DNA from: Acetatifactor muris
GTDB taxonomy: Bacteria; Bacillota; Clostridia; Lachnospirales; Lachnospiraceae
DNA: 64,000 bases
Direction of reading: 5' to 3'
NCBI GenBank assembly: GCA_023663635.1
Contig: JAMPHD010000013.1
Location: 1 to 64,000, forward strand
Every line of letters begins with the position of its first letter. Position 1 is the first letter of the stretch. Below are positions 43,245-52,964 of this stretch, piece by piece. Position numbers and translations under genes: made by a program. The notes under the pieces were generated by a model, which saw nothing but the letters and a program-made list of their open reading frames with translations, did not search any database and was not told the DNA's origin.

Positions 43245-44024
43245 TTATGCCCCCGCCCAGATTTCAAAGCTGTCAGGCCATGCCCTGCAGATCAGGTTCA
43301 GATTGTATTCGCGTGCCATTTGAACCGCCTCCCCGGTGGGAACGGCCTTGGAGATCAACACCGGGATCCCCGCTGCCACCGCCTTGCGCACCATGTCCGT
43401 GGGGACACGCCCCGTGGTAAAGAGCATACATTTTCTCCGATCCGATCCGTGCAGGACGGCATATCCGATCGCCTTGTCCATCGCGTTGTGCCTGCCGATG
43501 TCCTCCGCAGAGTAAACCGTCTGCCCCTCCACAGCCAGCGCGCAGCTGTGCGCGCCCCCGGTACTGCGATGCAGCTTGGAATCCCTCGCGAAATCACTCA
43601 CCATCCGAAAGACCTCCTCCCGCGTCCATGCCGCCGCAGGGAGTGGCTCACAGACGGTTCGGGGGCGCTGCAATAAGATCCAATTGTCCGTGCAGCAGGT
43701 GGACTCCTCCGGGACGGCGGTGCCGAGTAACGGAGCGTTTGGAATATATACCTCAACCCTGCTGCCGTTCTCCCCAACGGAAAGCTGCCCGATCTCGGAA
43801 CAATCCTTTATGATCTGCTCCGTGATCAGTCTCCCCACCGTCAGTTCCTCCAGATCCGTGGGGGTACACACCACTTTTGCCCAGAGCAGCCCGTTGATCT
43901 CTATCTCCATCCGGTGTTCTTTAAGGATCTCTCCCTTCACCTTCTCCGATCCTCCGCCCTCCGCGCGCACCAGCACGGCCTCGCGCTCCGCCGTGGCGCG
44001 CGGGAATTTCACGTCTTCTCTCAT
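43245..44024 (-). CDS. fdhD: Formate dehydrogenase accessory sulfurtransferase
   Basis: The 259-residue protein has VVCTPTDLEELTVGRLITEQ (in part), the Cys pair in EESTCCTD, HRSTGGAHSCAL and YSAEDIGRHNAMDKAIGYA, all FdhD hallmarks. FdhD moves sulfur from IscS to the molybdenum cofactor so that the alpha subunit becomes active. The ATG at 44024 overlaps the MOSC-Mog fusion gene's stop by four bases. A longer frame to 44099 inside that gene is rejected. Confidence 0.95.
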   Translation of the reverse strand: MREDVKFPRATAEREAVLVRAEGGGSEKVKGEILKEHRMEIEINGLLWAKVVCTPTDLEELTVGRLITEQIIKDCSEIGQLSVGENGSRVEVYIPNAPLLGTAVPEESTCCTDNWILLQRPRTVCEPLPAAAWTREEVFRMVSDFARDSKLHRSTGGAHSCALAVEGQTVYSAEDIGRHNAMDKAIGYAVLHGSDRRKCMLFTTGRVPTDMVRKAVAAGIPVLISKAVPTGEAVQMAREYNLNLICRAWPDSFEIWAGA

Positions 44025-44947
44025 CTCGCGCACTCCCCCGCGTCTCCCCGCATGATCTCCAGTCCGTGCTCCAGGGTGGGCAGGATATACGCAAGACATT
44101 CCCGCACGGCCTTGGGACTGCCGGGGAGATTGATGATCAGCGTCCGTCCCCGCATGACGCTCACCGCCCTGCTGAGCATGGCTCTGGGCGTGATGTGAAG
44201 GCTGTAGGCGCGCATGGCCTCCGCGATCCCGGGGACATTGCGGGTGGCTGCCCGCAGTGTGGCCTCCGGGGTGTTGTCCCTCGGAGACAGACCCGTGCCG
44301 CCGCTGCTGAACACCACATCCACCTGCTCCTCATCCGCCAGACGCACAAATTCCCGGTACAGTTCCTCCTCCTCGTCCGGCAGAACGCACTCGCTGCGCA
44401 CATGATATCCCGCCTGTTCTATCAGTTCACGGATGGCGGGACCTGCCGCGTCCTCCCGCTCGCCCCGGCTGCCCTTGTCGCTGGCGATGACGATGCCCGC
44501 CGTAAAGCGATAGGGTTTTACGCCCACCGCCAGCTCATCTCCCACGCTGATGACGCCTCCCTGCAGCACTCTTGCGAAGACGCCCTCTCTGGGCATGATG
44601 CAATCCCCCACCTGATGAAAGATCTCACACTCCGAATGGCATTTTTTGCCGATCTGCGTAATCTCCAACACCACGTCATTGCAGGTAAAGACCGTGCCCA
44701 CGGGGTAAGTCTTGAAATCAAATCCCTCCACCAGGAGATTTTCGCCGAAAGCGCCGTCCGCCACATCGGCTCCTCTTGCGCGGAAACGCTCCACCTCATC
44801 ATGAGACAAAAGGCTCACCTGCCTGTGCCATTTGCCCGCGTGGGCATCCCCCTCCAGTCCGAAATTCTCCACCAGACGGGCCGTGCCCACATTCCGCTTG
44901 GCCGTCCCCTTCTTCTCACTGATACATACCGCAACTATCCGTCCCAT
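44021..44947 (-). CDS. Fusion: MOSC domain + MogA/MoaB-like molybdopterin adenylyltransferase
   Basis: The 308-residue protein has an N-terminal MOSC domain (residues 1-145: GLEGDAHAGKWHRQVSLLS, GAFGENLLVEG, IGKKCHSECEIFHQVGDC in part, with the conserved Cys). A MogA/MoaB-type domain follows (150-300: GIVIASDKGSRGEREDAAG, VVFSSGGTGLSPRDNTPEA, LIINLPGSPKAVRECL). The second domain should adenylate molybdopterin for metal insertion. The MOSC part may handle sulfur or cofactor transfer. Fusions of this kind are known in Clostridia. Confidence 0.9.
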   Translation of the reverse strand: MGRIVAVCISEKKGTAKRNVGTARLVENFGLEGDAHAGKWHRQVSLLSHDEVERFRARGADVADGAFGENLLVEGFDFKTYPVGTVFTCNDVVLEITQIGKKCHSECEIFHQVGDCIMPREGVFARVLQGGVISVGDELAVGVKPYRFTAGIVIASDKGSRGEREDAAGPAIRELIEQAGYHVRSECVLPDEEEELYREFVRLADEEQVDVVFSSGGTGLSPRDNTPEATLRAATRNVPGIAEAMRAYSLHITPRAMLSRAVSVMRGRTLIINLPGSPKAVRECLAYILPTLEHGLEIMRGDAGECAR

Positions 44948-45015
44948 AGCTCCCTCCGTAAACTGAATTGTCCTATATCCGACCCGGCATCCGCGCCGCT
45001 ATCTGTTGATCCGCG

Positions 45016-46035
45016 CTAGCCTCCGATCTGCACCATCCTGCGGCTGTCGGAGTCCGATATATCCCTCTCCGCCGTGTGTTCAAAATCATGCGCCGCCGGT
45101 TTGGCCCGCACCGCGGCCGTGATCGTCGCGCGGATCTCTTCATCCGTCCCGCCTCCCCGCAAAAGCGCTCTCAGATCCACCCCCGCATTATAGTGCAGAC
45201 AGAGTTTCAGCCGCCCCTCCGCCGTGAGCCGGATCCGATTGCAGTCCCCACAGAACTTGTGCGACATGGGACTGATGAAACCGATCCTGCCGATAAATCC
45301 CTCCGGCATGTAATACTTTGCGGGGCCTCCCGTCCCGCTCACGGAAGAGACGGGCCGCATCTCACCATAGGCCTCCTCCAAGAGCCGCAGTACCTCCTCC
45401 GTGGGAACGCCGTGGAACTGTCTGCCGCATCCCACCGGCATCAGCTCGATAAAGCGCACGTCCACCGGAAGACGTCCCGCCAGAGCCGCCACCTCCGCCA
45501 ACTCCCCCGCGTTCCACTCCCTGCAGGGGACACAGTTGACCCGGGTGCGTATGCCCGACGCGGCCGCCCTCTCAATGGCATCCAACACCTTCCCGCACGC
45601 GTCCGTCCCCGTGATCTTGTGAAAAGTCTCCGGGCGCACGCTGTCCAGACTGATGTTCACCGCCGTAAGCCCCGCCCGTGTCAGCGCCGGAAGATTCTCT
45701 GCCAACAGCACGCCGTTGGTGGTGAGGGCAATCTCCTCTATCCCCTCCATCTCATGCACATCCGCCATGAGCTTGACGAGATTTTTGCGCACGAGGGGTT
45801 CCCCGCCCGTGAAACGCACCTTGCGGATCCCGAGCTCCGCCATGATACCCACAAGGCGCGCCAACTCCTCCAGAGTGAGCAGCTCCCCATGGGGGATCTG
45901 CTCCACTCCGGCGGGGGGCATACAGTATTTACATCGCAGATTACATTTGTCCGTCACCGATATCCGCAGATAATCGATGTTCCTTCCCAGATCGTCCCGC
46001 ATTCCATACAACCTTTCCCTGTCCGACGCTGTCAT
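45016..46035 (-). CDS. moaA: GTP 3',8-cyclase
   Basis: The 339-residue radical-SAM enzyme has the N-terminal cluster motif CNLRCKYC (31-38), the SAM-binding VRFTGGEPL, the C-terminal second cluster segment CGDCNRIRLTAEGRLKLCL, and the C-terminal Gly-Gly essential in the family (MVQIGG). It carries out the first step of molybdopterin synthesis with MoaC. The start may be 46035 or the ATG eleven codons later at 46002, which has AAAGG upstream. Confidence 0.96.
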   Translation of the reverse strand: MTASDRERLYGMRDDLGRNIDYLRISVTDKCNLRCKYCMPPAGVEQIPHGELLTLEELARLVGIMAELGIRKVRFTGGEPLVRKNLVKLMADVHEMEGIEEIALTTNGVLLAENLPALTRAGLTAVNISLDSVRPETFHKITGTDACGKVLDAIERAAASGIRTRVNCVPCREWNAGELAEVAALAGRLPVDVRFIELMPVGCGRQFHGVPTEEVLRLLEEAYGEMRPVSSVSGTGGPAKYYMPEGFIGRIGFISPMSHKFCGDCNRIRLTAEGRLKLCLHYNAGVDLRALLRGGGTDEEIRATITAAVRAKPAAHDFEHTAERDISDSDSRRMVQIGG

Positions 46036-46099
46036 TCACATTTTTCCGCTCGGGTTTTCCATTCACATTTTCCATCCGGCTTTCCCTCCCGAACCGACC

Positions 46100-47212
46100 C
46101 TACCGCTCCATCCACATGATCCTGTCCGCGGGAATCCGCATCCAAAGCGGCCGTCCCGCCGAGATGGTCCGGCTCCTGATGCGCTCCCACTCCTCCTTGC
46201 CAAACTCGGCAGTGAGGATCGAATCCTTTGAGGAGGAGTCCATATTTTGATTCCGAAAAAGCACCACCATGGAAAAGGTGTCCTCCACCTCCCGCAGGAT
46301 CCGACATTCTATGCACATTTCGTCCGGGCACGCTCTTTCTGTCGGTTCAAAATAATGCGCCCGCACGGCAGCATACCGGTATGGCGTCCGCTGCCCGGAG
46401 CCGCCATCCGCTCCCCGCTGCCCGGAGCCGTCGCCCGAAACGCCCGGTTCTCCCGTCTTGAGATAAATTCCCCAATCCGACGCGTAAATCCCATCGGGGC
46501 GGTATTCCAATCCGGTCATATTTTTACATCCGGTGAGCAGAGCGGCCGCCAACGACCGCGGCGACTCAAAGAGCTCATGCTTGGGGAGAACGTCCTCCAC
46601 TCTGCCCTGCTCCATAACGGCAATCCGGTCCGTCAGACGATAGACTTCATTGCGGTCGTGGGAGACCAGGATCGCCCGTCTGCCGTAGTCGTCCATGACA
46701 TCCATCAGCTCCCGCTCCATTCCGGCCTTCAGATAATTGTCCAAAGCCGAAAAGGGCTCGTCCAACAAAAGATATTCCGGTTCGGCCGCCAACATTCTCG
46801 CCAACGCCACCCGCTGTTTCTGCCCGCCCGAGAGCTGTCCCGGATACAGATCCTCCTTGCCCTCCGGACAGAATCTCTCCAGATATCTGCGCGCCGTCGC
46901 CCGATCCCGCGCGCCGCACAGAATATTGTCCATCACTGTCATATTGGGAAACAGGGCATAGTCCTGAAACAGATAACCGATCTTTCTCTTGCGGGCCGGC
47001 AGATTGATATGTCTTTCGGAGTCAAAAAGCGTCCTGTCGTCCAGTCGGATAACGCCCTCGTCCGGCCTCTCTATCCCCGCGATGCATTTTAAGGTCATAC
47101 TCTTGCCGCAGCCGGATGCCCCCAAAATGGCAAACACTTCGTTCTCCGTCTCAAATCGCGCCCGCAGTCTGAAATTTCCCAATGTCTTGCGGATGTCCAC
47201 ATACAAAGACAT
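46100..47212 (-). CDS. modC: Molybdate ABC transporter ATP-binding protein
   Basis: The 370-residue ATPase has Walker A GASGCGKSM (residues 32-40), the signature LSGGQKQRVALARML, Walker B YLLLDEPFSALD and the switch His in ILVSHDRNEV. A C-terminal extension of about 130 residues probably contains the MOP/TOBE regulatory domain, though the match is weak. The ATG at 47212 overlaps the modB stop by one base (TGATG). It energises molybdate uptake with ModA and ModB. Confidence 0.92.
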   Translation of the reverse strand: MSLYVDIRKTLGNFRLRARFETENEVFAILGASGCGKSMTLKCIAGIERPDEGVIRLDDRTLFDSERHINLPARKRKIGYLFQDYALFPNMTVMDNILCGARDRATARRYLERFCPEGKEDLYPGQLSGGQKQRVALARMLAAEPEYLLLDEPFSALDNYLKAGMERELMDVMDDYGRRAILVSHDRNEVYRLTDRIAVMEQGRVEDVLPKHELFESPRSLAAALLTGCKNMTGLEYRPDGIYASDWGIYLKTGEPGVSGDGSGQRGADGGSGQRTPYRYAAVRAHYFEPTERACPDEMCIECRILREVEDTFSMVVLFRNQNMDSSSKDSILTAEFGKEEWERIRSRTISAGRPLWMRIPADRIMWMER

Positions 47213-47877
47213 CAGTGACCACCTCCCCTGCCCTTGCGCTCCACCACATAATTCATCAGAAACATGGTGACAAAAGAGATACACAGGATCACGGCCACCC
47301 ATCTGTAGGCCAAATCTCTGTTGCCGCTCTGCATGGCGGTGTACACTGCCACGGACATGGTCCGGGTACTGCCCGGAATATTGCCCGCGATCATGATAGT
47401 GGCTCCGAACTCGCCCAAGGCTCTGGCAAAGGCCAGGATGACCGCCGCAGTGATGCCGGGTCTCGCCACCGGCAGCAGGATCCTGACAAAGATGCCAAGC
47501 TCCGACATGCCGAGCGTCCTCGCCGCCGAGATCAGATTGGGATCCACCTGTTCCAGGGCGCCCCTTGCGGTGCGGTACATGATGGGAAAGGACACCACCA
47601 CCGCCGCGATCACCGCCCCCTGCCAGGTAAAGATCACCGTCGCGCCGAATCTCTCCAAAATTTTCCCGACAAATCCGTTCTTACCAAACAATATCAGCAA
47701 AAAGAAACCCACCACCGTGGGCGGCAGCACCATGGGCAGGGAGAAGAGGCCGTCCAACAGCCCCTTCCATCTGCCCATGTTCATCACCAGCCCGGCGGCG
47801 GACAATCCCAAAATAAAAGTAAAGATCGTGGCAGCCCCCGCCACTTTCAATGAAATCCATAAAGGTGTATAATCCAT
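47212..47877 (-). CDS. modB: Molybdate ABC transporter permease
   Basis: The 221-residue permease has five or six membrane helices and the EAA loop as AARTLGMSELGIFVRILLPVA, here RTLGMSELGIFVRI, for contact with ModC. GEFGATIMIAGNIPGSTRTM is the usual ModB segment. It lies between modA and modC. Confidence 0.94.
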   Translation of the reverse strand: MDYTPLWISLKVAGAATIFTFILGLSAAGLVMNMGRWKGLLDGLFSLPMVLPPTVVGFFLLILFGKNGFVGKILERFGATVIFTWQGAVIAAVVVSFPIMYRTARGALEQVDPNLISAARTLGMSELGIFVRILLPVARPGITAAVILAFARALGEFGATIMIAGNIPGSTRTMSVAVYTAMQSGNRDLAYRWVAVILCISFVTMFLMNYVVERKGRGGGH

Positions 47878-47966
47878 CGCGCCTCAGCCCGTCCTCTCCG
47901 ATTCCGGCCTTTTCCGGTTTTTTCCGGCCTTATTGTATCTTTCCTCCGGCTTTGTTCAGCCCCGGT

Positions 47967-48911
47967 TTATTGCATCCTCGAGAACCCGTAGCTCTCAAAC
48001 AGGGCAAGCGCCTCTTCCGTCTGCAGATATTCCACAAACTCCGCCGCCTCATCCGCATGGGCGCTGTCCTTCACCGCCCCCGCGGGATAGATGACCCGTC
48101 CGCAGGAGCCCTCGGGAGCCTCCACCACGATCTTTACCTTGTCCGTGGTATAAGCGTCCGTGGCATAGACTATGCCGCAGTCCACCTCACCGGTCTCCAC
48201 CCAGGACAGCACGGTGCGCACATCCGAGCCGTAATTGGCCTTTGTCTTCACCTGATCCAAGAGTCCGAGATTTGTGAACACTTCCTCGGAATACTGTCCC
48301 ACAGGCACGCTCTCCGGCTCTCCCAGGCCGATCATCCGGATTTTGTCCGTCACAACCTCCTCAAAGGAGCTCAGATCCGTATCGCTGTCCGCCGGCACCA
48401 CCAACACGATCTTGTTTTCCAAAAGTTCCACGATGGAGTCGGAGTCCATCAGCCCCTCATCGTTCAGGGCATTCATCTGTTTCATCGCCGCGGACAGAAA
48501 CACATCCGCCGGCGCGCCCTCCTCGATCTGGGTCTGCAGGGCGCCGGAGCTCCCAAAGGAAAATTGCAGCGTCACATTTTCATGCTCCGTTTCATATTGC
48601 GCCTTGATCTCTTCGCACACATCCGTCAGGGATGCCGCCGCCAGAACGGTGAGTTCCGCCCGGGTCTCCTTCGCGGCAGCGCCGTCCGCCGCGCTCCCCT
48701 GCGCCGGATTTCCGGCGGCAGCGTCCCCGCCGGACACATTCCCGCCGGACGCGTTCCCGCCGCAGCCGACCAGCATCAGCGCGACGGCGAGCAGAGATGC
48801 CCTCCGCGCCCGTCCCCAAAGGCCTGGCTGCATTCCGCGGCATTTCCCGCGGTTTCCGTTTTGATTCCTATTTGGGTCTTTATTTTGATTTTGATTTTCG
48901 TTATGTCTCAT
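47967..48911 (-). CDS. modA: Molybdate-binding lipoprotein
   Basis: The 314-residue protein has a lipoprotein signal with lipobox LVGC near residue 50, after an unusually long Asn/Gln-rich start, and a Gly/Ala-rich linker after the cysteine. The ligand-binding core shows [39 protein letters not shown] in part, and [11 protein letters not shown], typical of ModA. It binds molybdate or tungstate outside the membrane. A later start such as the Met at residue 27 would shorten the N-terminus. Its coding start overlaps moaC by 11 bases. Confidence 0.93.
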   Translation of the reverse strand: MRHNENQNQNKDPNRNQNGNRGKCRGMQPGLWGRARRASLLAVALMLVGCGGNASGGNVSGGDAAAGNPAQGSAADGAAAKETRAELTVLAAASLTDVCEEIKAQYETEHENVTLQFSFGSSGALQTQIEEGAPADVFLSAAMKQMNALNDEGLMDSDSIVELLENKIVLVVPADSDTDLSSFEEVVTDKIRMIGLGEPESVPVGQYSEEVFTNLGLLDQVKTKANYGSDVRTVLSWVETGEVDCGIVYATDAYTTDKVKIVVEAPEGSCGRVIYPAGAVKDSAHADEAAEFVEYLQTEEALALFESYGFSRMQ

Positions 48912-49425
48912 CTTCCTCTTCCTCCTTGTGCGGCGCAGACGCGTCCCGCAGGGAGGGATTCACAAAATGTCCGCTCTTGCCGCCGGATTTCTCCAGCAGC
49001 CGGATTTCGGACAATTCCATGCTCCTGTCCATGGCCTTACACATATCATAGATGGTGAGCAGCGCCACGCTGACCCCCGTGAGGGCCTCCATCTCCACTC
49101 CGGTCTTGCCCTTGAGTTTGGCCGTACAGCGACACCGGATCCGCCGGTCCGCCTCCATATCAAAATCAACGGTGACCTTGGTGAGCATCAACGGATGACA
49201 CATGGGGATCAGATCCGAGGTGCGCTTGGCCGCCATGATGCCCGCTATCCGGGCCGTGCCCAACACATCCCCCTTGGCTGCAGTTCTGTTCTTTATCGCG
49301 TCAAACACTTCCTCATCCACGCGGATAGATCCCTCCGCCACTGCTACCCGCTCCGTGTCCTCCTTGGCTGTCACATCCACCATAATGGCGTTACCCTCTC
49401 TGTCAAAATGCGTAAACTCTCCCAT
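48901..49425 (-). CDS. moaC: Cyclic pyranopterin monophosphate synthase
   Basis: The 174-residue protein has the MoaC core: [40 protein letters not shown] (active-site His), [21 protein letters not shown] in part. It turns the MoaA product into cyclic pyranopterin monophosphate. A short acidic tail extends past the usual end and overlaps modA. Confidence 0.95.
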   Translation of the reverse strand: MGEFTHFDREGNAIMVDVTAKEDTERVAVAEGSIRVDEEVFDAIKNRTAAKGDVLGTARIAGIMAAKRTSDLIPMCHPLMLTKVTVDFDMEADRRIRCRCTAKLKGKTGVEMEALTGVSVALLTIYDMCKAMDRSMELSEIRLLEKSGGKSGHFVNPSLRDASAPHKEEEEDET

Positions 49426-49525
49426 GGTTTCCTCCCATTTTCGGACAGTACATCTTATTTTTCAAAACTGCCCCGCATCCGCACCGGTTTTCCGCTAACA
49501 CATCTTATATCCGAATTGCGCCTCC

Positions 49526-50554
49526 CTACTTGCCGAATCCGCAGTTCGGGAAACGACATTCCGGACAGTTCATACACAGTCCGCCCTCCCCGTACACCCG
49601 AATGTCTCCGGGGGTCAGTCTCTCCCCCGCGAGAACTCTGGGCAGGATCAGGTCAAAGATCGTCCTTTTCGCATACATCACACATCCGGGCAGGCCCAGG
49701 ATCGGCACGGTCTTCTCCCCTGTCTCATAATAGGACAGCAGGAACATGGCCCCCGGCAAAACCGGCGCCCCGTAGGATACTATTTCCGCCCCGAAAGCCT
49801 TGATGGCGCCGGGCGTCCGGTCATCCGGATCCACGCTCATGCCTCCCGTGCACAGCACCACATCCGCTCCGCCGTCCACGAAATCCCCGATGGCCCGCAC
49901 GATATCCTCCCTGTTGTCATCCACGATCTTCTGTCCCGCAAGCTCCGTGTCATACTCCGCGAGCTTGGCTCTCACGGCGGGCCCGAAGGCATCCTCGATC
50001 CGTCCCTTGAACACTTCGCTCCCGGTGGTCACGATGCCCACTCTCGCATGAGCGAAAGGCAGGATCTCAAGCAGCGGACGAGCCCCCGCGGCCTGTGCCG
50101 CGCGGTCCATCTTCTCCTCCTCAATGACCAGAGGAATGACCCGGACCGCGGCGATCTTATCGCCCTTTCGCACGGGAAAATTGCCATGTACCGTGGCGAT
50201 CATCATCTCGCCGAGCCCGTTCACCGCGTTCAGTCTACCGGTGTCAATCTTGAGCAGACCGTCCGCCTCCGCCCTGATCTCGATCTTGCCCTCCTTGGGG
50301 GATCCGGCGGACATATTTTCATTGATGCAGATATCCCGCAGGATCGCGGCGGCCTCATCCTCGTGCAGGATCCCTTCTTTTTTCTCCCACACATAGAGAT
50401 GCTCCTTGCCCACGGACAAGAGCACCGGGATGTCCTCCTCGGTCACGATATGCCCTTTTCTGAACACCGCGTCCTTCACCACCCCGGGTATGATCCGGGT
50501 AATGTCATGGCAGAGCACCTGTCCCACCGCGTCCTTTGTCTCTATCAGTTTCAT
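49526..50554 (-). CDS. MoeA-like molybdopterin-binding protein with Cys-rich tail
   Basis: The 342-residue protein contains a molybdopterin-binding (MoCF) domain: RVGIVTTGSEVFKGRIEDAF, VVLCTGGMSVDPDDRTPGAI and the PVLPGAMFLLSYY/GLPGCVMY region. Unlike MoeA it has no full set of domains I-II at the N-terminus. It ends in CMNCPECRFPNCGFGK, a four-cysteine cluster that could bind Zn or Fe-S. Such proteins are common next to molybdoenzymes in Clostridia, and their exact role is unsettled. Confidence 0.82.
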   Translation of the reverse strand: MKLIETKDAVGQVLCHDITRIIPGVVKDAVFRKGHIVTEEDIPVLLSVGKEHLYVWEKKEGILHEDEAAAILRDICINENMSAGSPKEGKIEIRAEADGLLKIDTGRLNAVNGLGEMMIATVHGNFPVRKGDKIAAVRVIPLVIEEEKMDRAAQAAGARPLLEILPFAHARVGIVTTGSEVFKGRIEDAFGPAVRAKLAEYDTELAGQKIVDDNREDIVRAIGDFVDGGADVVLCTGGMSVDPDDRTPGAIKAFGAEIVSYGAPVLPGAMFLLSYYETGEKTVPILGLPGCVMYAKRTIFDLILPRVLAGERLTPGDIRVYGEGGLCMNCPECRFPNCGFGK

Positions 50555-50572
50555 TGTTTGGCCTCCACAGAT

Positions 50573-51637
50573 TCACGGATTGTCTCCGTATGCAAAATAT
50601 TTTTTGACGCACAAAAAAATCCCTTGAATATCGTCCATGCCAAACACCGGGCATTGCACGTCTTCCGGGGATACCACATCGGTCGCTATACAGATCAGAG
50701 AGTCCGGGTCACAGACCGGCACGGAGGATCTCGCCTTTCGCACCACTTCAACCTTGGGATAGGCGGAGTCCTTCATGCCCTCGAGAATCACCACATCCGC
50801 GTCACCGCACCGGGCGATCATTTCCTCCACACTCGCCCTGCCTTTATGATTTACGGAATATTGGGTATCGGAAAAGATCGCGCTGCACACCGCTCCCGCC
50901 TCCCGGAACCGGTATGTGTCCGTGCCCTCGTGATCCATGACATACTCATGACCGTCATGCTTGATGACAGCGACCGAAAGCCCCTCCCCGATAAATTCGT
51001 TGATCAGTTTGATGATAAGCCCCGTCTTGCCGGCATCCTTCACGCCGCTGACGGCGAACACGAGCGGCAGACTAAGCTTAGCATACTCCTCCCTTGTGTT
51101 GACATTTCTCACAATCTTTTTGTCAAAACAGGAAGTCTCCAGACGGATGTATTTGGTGCGGACCGCCCGCAGCACGTTCAAGAGCCTGTAGTGTCCGCTC
51201 TCGATCTGCTTTTCGATCGTCTCAAGCATCGCCTTGGAATAAATGGCGCAGAGGGGATGAATGTGATCCTCGTCCACCAGGCAGTAACAGTCATAGTCCG
51301 AGGAGATGAACTCCGCCATGTACTCCACCAGTTCCTTCTTGATAAAGGGCATATCCGCCGCGCAGATAAAGACATACTCCTCCTCGGCGTGTGAGAGTAT
51401 CTGATAAATCCCCTCCATGGGGCCGATATCCCTGCGCTCATCACAGACCACGGGAAAGCCGAGATCCGCGTGATCGCCTTTTTTCGCAACGGAAATAAGC
51501 ACCTGGGAGAAACCTTTCATCTCTCCGCAGATGCGGTCGATAAATCTCTCGGATTCCCATTGTAGCAGGGCCTTATCCTGCCCCATCCGGGTACTCCTGC
51601 CTCCGGCAAGGATCCCCACGCTCAAACGCACGGACAT
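50573..51637 (-). CDS. MobA-MobB fusion: molybdenum cofactor guanylyltransferase + GTP-binding adaptor
   Basis: The 354-residue protein has an N-terminal MobA half (SVGILAGGRSTRMGQDKALL, FICAADMPFI) up to about 190. The MobB half has its P-loop in FAVSGVKDAGKTGLIIKLI (about 193-211), followed by KHDGHEY and VVILEGMKDS. Together they make the guanine-dinucleotide form of the cofactor that formate dehydrogenases need. The gene lies between moeA and the MoeA-like gene. Confidence 0.92.
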   Translation of the reverse strand: MSVRLSVGILAGGRSTRMGQDKALLQWESERFIDRICGEMKGFSQVLISVAKKGDHADLGFPVVCDERRDIGPMEGIYQILSHAEEEYVFICAADMPFIKKELVEYMAEFISSDYDCYCLVDEDHIHPLCAIYSKAMLETIEKQIESGHYRLLNVLRAVRTKYIRLETSCFDKKIVRNVNTREEYAKLSLPLVFAVSGVKDAGKTGLIIKLINEFIGEGLSVAVIKHDGHEYVMDHEGTDTYRFREAGAVCSAIFSDTQYSVNHKGRASVEEMIARCGDADVVILEGMKDSAYPKVEVVRKARSSVPVCDPDSLICIATDVVSPEDVQCPVFGMDDIQGIFLCVKKYFAYGDNP

Positions 51638-51642
51638 ACTTT

Positions 51643-52869
51643 CTACATCCCCCTGATATATTGAATCCTGACCTCATCTCCCACCCCGACGCGCCCTCCC
51701 GCCGGGATATCCATAAAACAATTACACTGCGTCAGATTGGACACCACGGAGGAGGCATGGGTCTGCGTCGGCAAAAAGACTTTGCCGTCCTTTGCGTATG
51801 CCCTCACAAAGCGCCTCATGCCGTTCACCTTGTCGTACGGGCTCTGCAGGATCGCGCTCCCCTTCACCGTGTCAAAGCTCTCACATCCCATCATCTTGGC
51901 CATGAGAGGCCAGAAATAAATCTCAAAATTGACGAGAGCCGCATAGGGGTTGCCGGACAGACACAGGATCGGTCTGCCGTCCTTCACCGCCGCCGTGGTG
52001 GGCGTCCCCGGTTGAATATGGGCCCTGCGGAACAAGATCTTCGCCCCCAGATCCTCAAGCGTCTTCGGCACAATGTCCTTCCGGCCCACGGAGACGCCCC
52101 CGGTGGTGATCACCAGATCCGCTCTGTCCAGAGCATCCCGCAGACTTTTGAGGAGTGTTTCTTCCTCATCCTCGCAGATCGCGCTCTGTACCACAACAAG
52201 ACCCTCCCGCTCTATGGCGGAGGCCAGAATATGCGAGATGCTGTTATAGATCTTCCCTTTTGTCAAAGGCCGTCCCGCCTCGACAAGCTCCGTCCCCGTA
52301 CAGAGTATGGCAGTCCGCACGGGACGGCGCACCTTCACTTTGGCTTTTCCGATCTCCGCGAGAAGTCCGATATGCACGGGTCCAAGGCGGATGCCCCGCT
52401 CCACCACGGTCTCGCCCCGGCGGATATCCTCCCCCTGTCTGCAATAATTTTGAAAAGGTCTGACGGGCGCATATATCTTGACTTCCTCTTCCCCGTAATC
52501 CGTATCCTCCTGGCGCACCACCGCGTCAAAACCCTGCGGTATGAAAGCCCCGGTCATGATGCGCACCGCCGTATTTGCCCCCGCGGCGATCTCCTCATGA
52601 TCCCCCGCAAAGAGTCTGCCCGCCACGCAGAGTACCACGGGATTCTCCAAAGAGGCCCCCGCCGTATCCTCCGCCCGAACCGCGTAGCCGTCCATGGCCG
52701 CCTTGGGATAGGGCGGCACATCCATATCGGAACACACCGTCTCTCCGAGCGCCATGCCGCAGGCATCATCAATAAATATCTCCTGCAGCGGTTGTTCCGC
52801 CACACCCTCCAAGAGCATGGCCAGACATTCCTCTATCTCAGGCCGATCGTCCTTCCTCTCCCGCGCCAT
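51643..52869 (-). CDS. moeA: Molybdopterin molybdenumtransferase
   Basis: The 408-residue protein has the full MoeA architecture: DVPPYPKAAMDGYAVRAEDT, AAGANTAVRIMTGAFIPQGFDAVVRQE in part, the MoCF domain TAILCTGTELVEAGRPL and VITTGGVSVGRKDIVP, and the C-terminal domain IV (LQSPYDKVNGMRRFVRA). It inserts molybdate into adenylated molybdopterin. It is the first gene of the molybdenum cluster in transcription order, with 95 bases of non-coding sequence before it. Confidence 0.95.
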   Translation of the reverse strand: MARERKDDRPEIEECLAMLLEGVAEQPLQEIFIDDACGMALGETVCSDMDVPPYPKAAMDGYAVRAEDTAGASLENPVVLCVAGRLFAGDHEEIAAGANTAVRIMTGAFIPQGFDAVVRQEDTDYGEEEVKIYAPVRPFQNYCRQGEDIRRGETVVERGIRLGPVHIGLLAEIGKAKVKVRRPVRTAILCTGTELVEAGRPLTKGKIYNSISHILASAIEREGLVVVQSAICEDEEETLLKSLRDALDRADLVITTGGVSVGRKDIVPKTLEDLGAKILFRRAHIQPGTPTTAAVKDGRPILCLSGNPYAALVNFEIYFWPLMAKMMGCESFDTVKGSAILQSPYDKVNGMRRFVRAYAKDGKVFLPTQTHASSVVSNLTQCNCFMDIPAGGRVGVGDEVRIQYIRGM

Positions 52870-52964
52870 ATGTTCTCTCCCTGTCCTCCTGATTCCGATT
52901 CTCCATTCCGGCGTTTCGTCCTAATACCCCATTCCGGGTTTGATCCTGATCTTAGTCTTGACTC

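Noticed and set aside
52870-52964. Moco riboswitch upstream of moeA
   Set aside because: The 95-base gap is too short and shows no stem pattern of that RNA that I could recognise.
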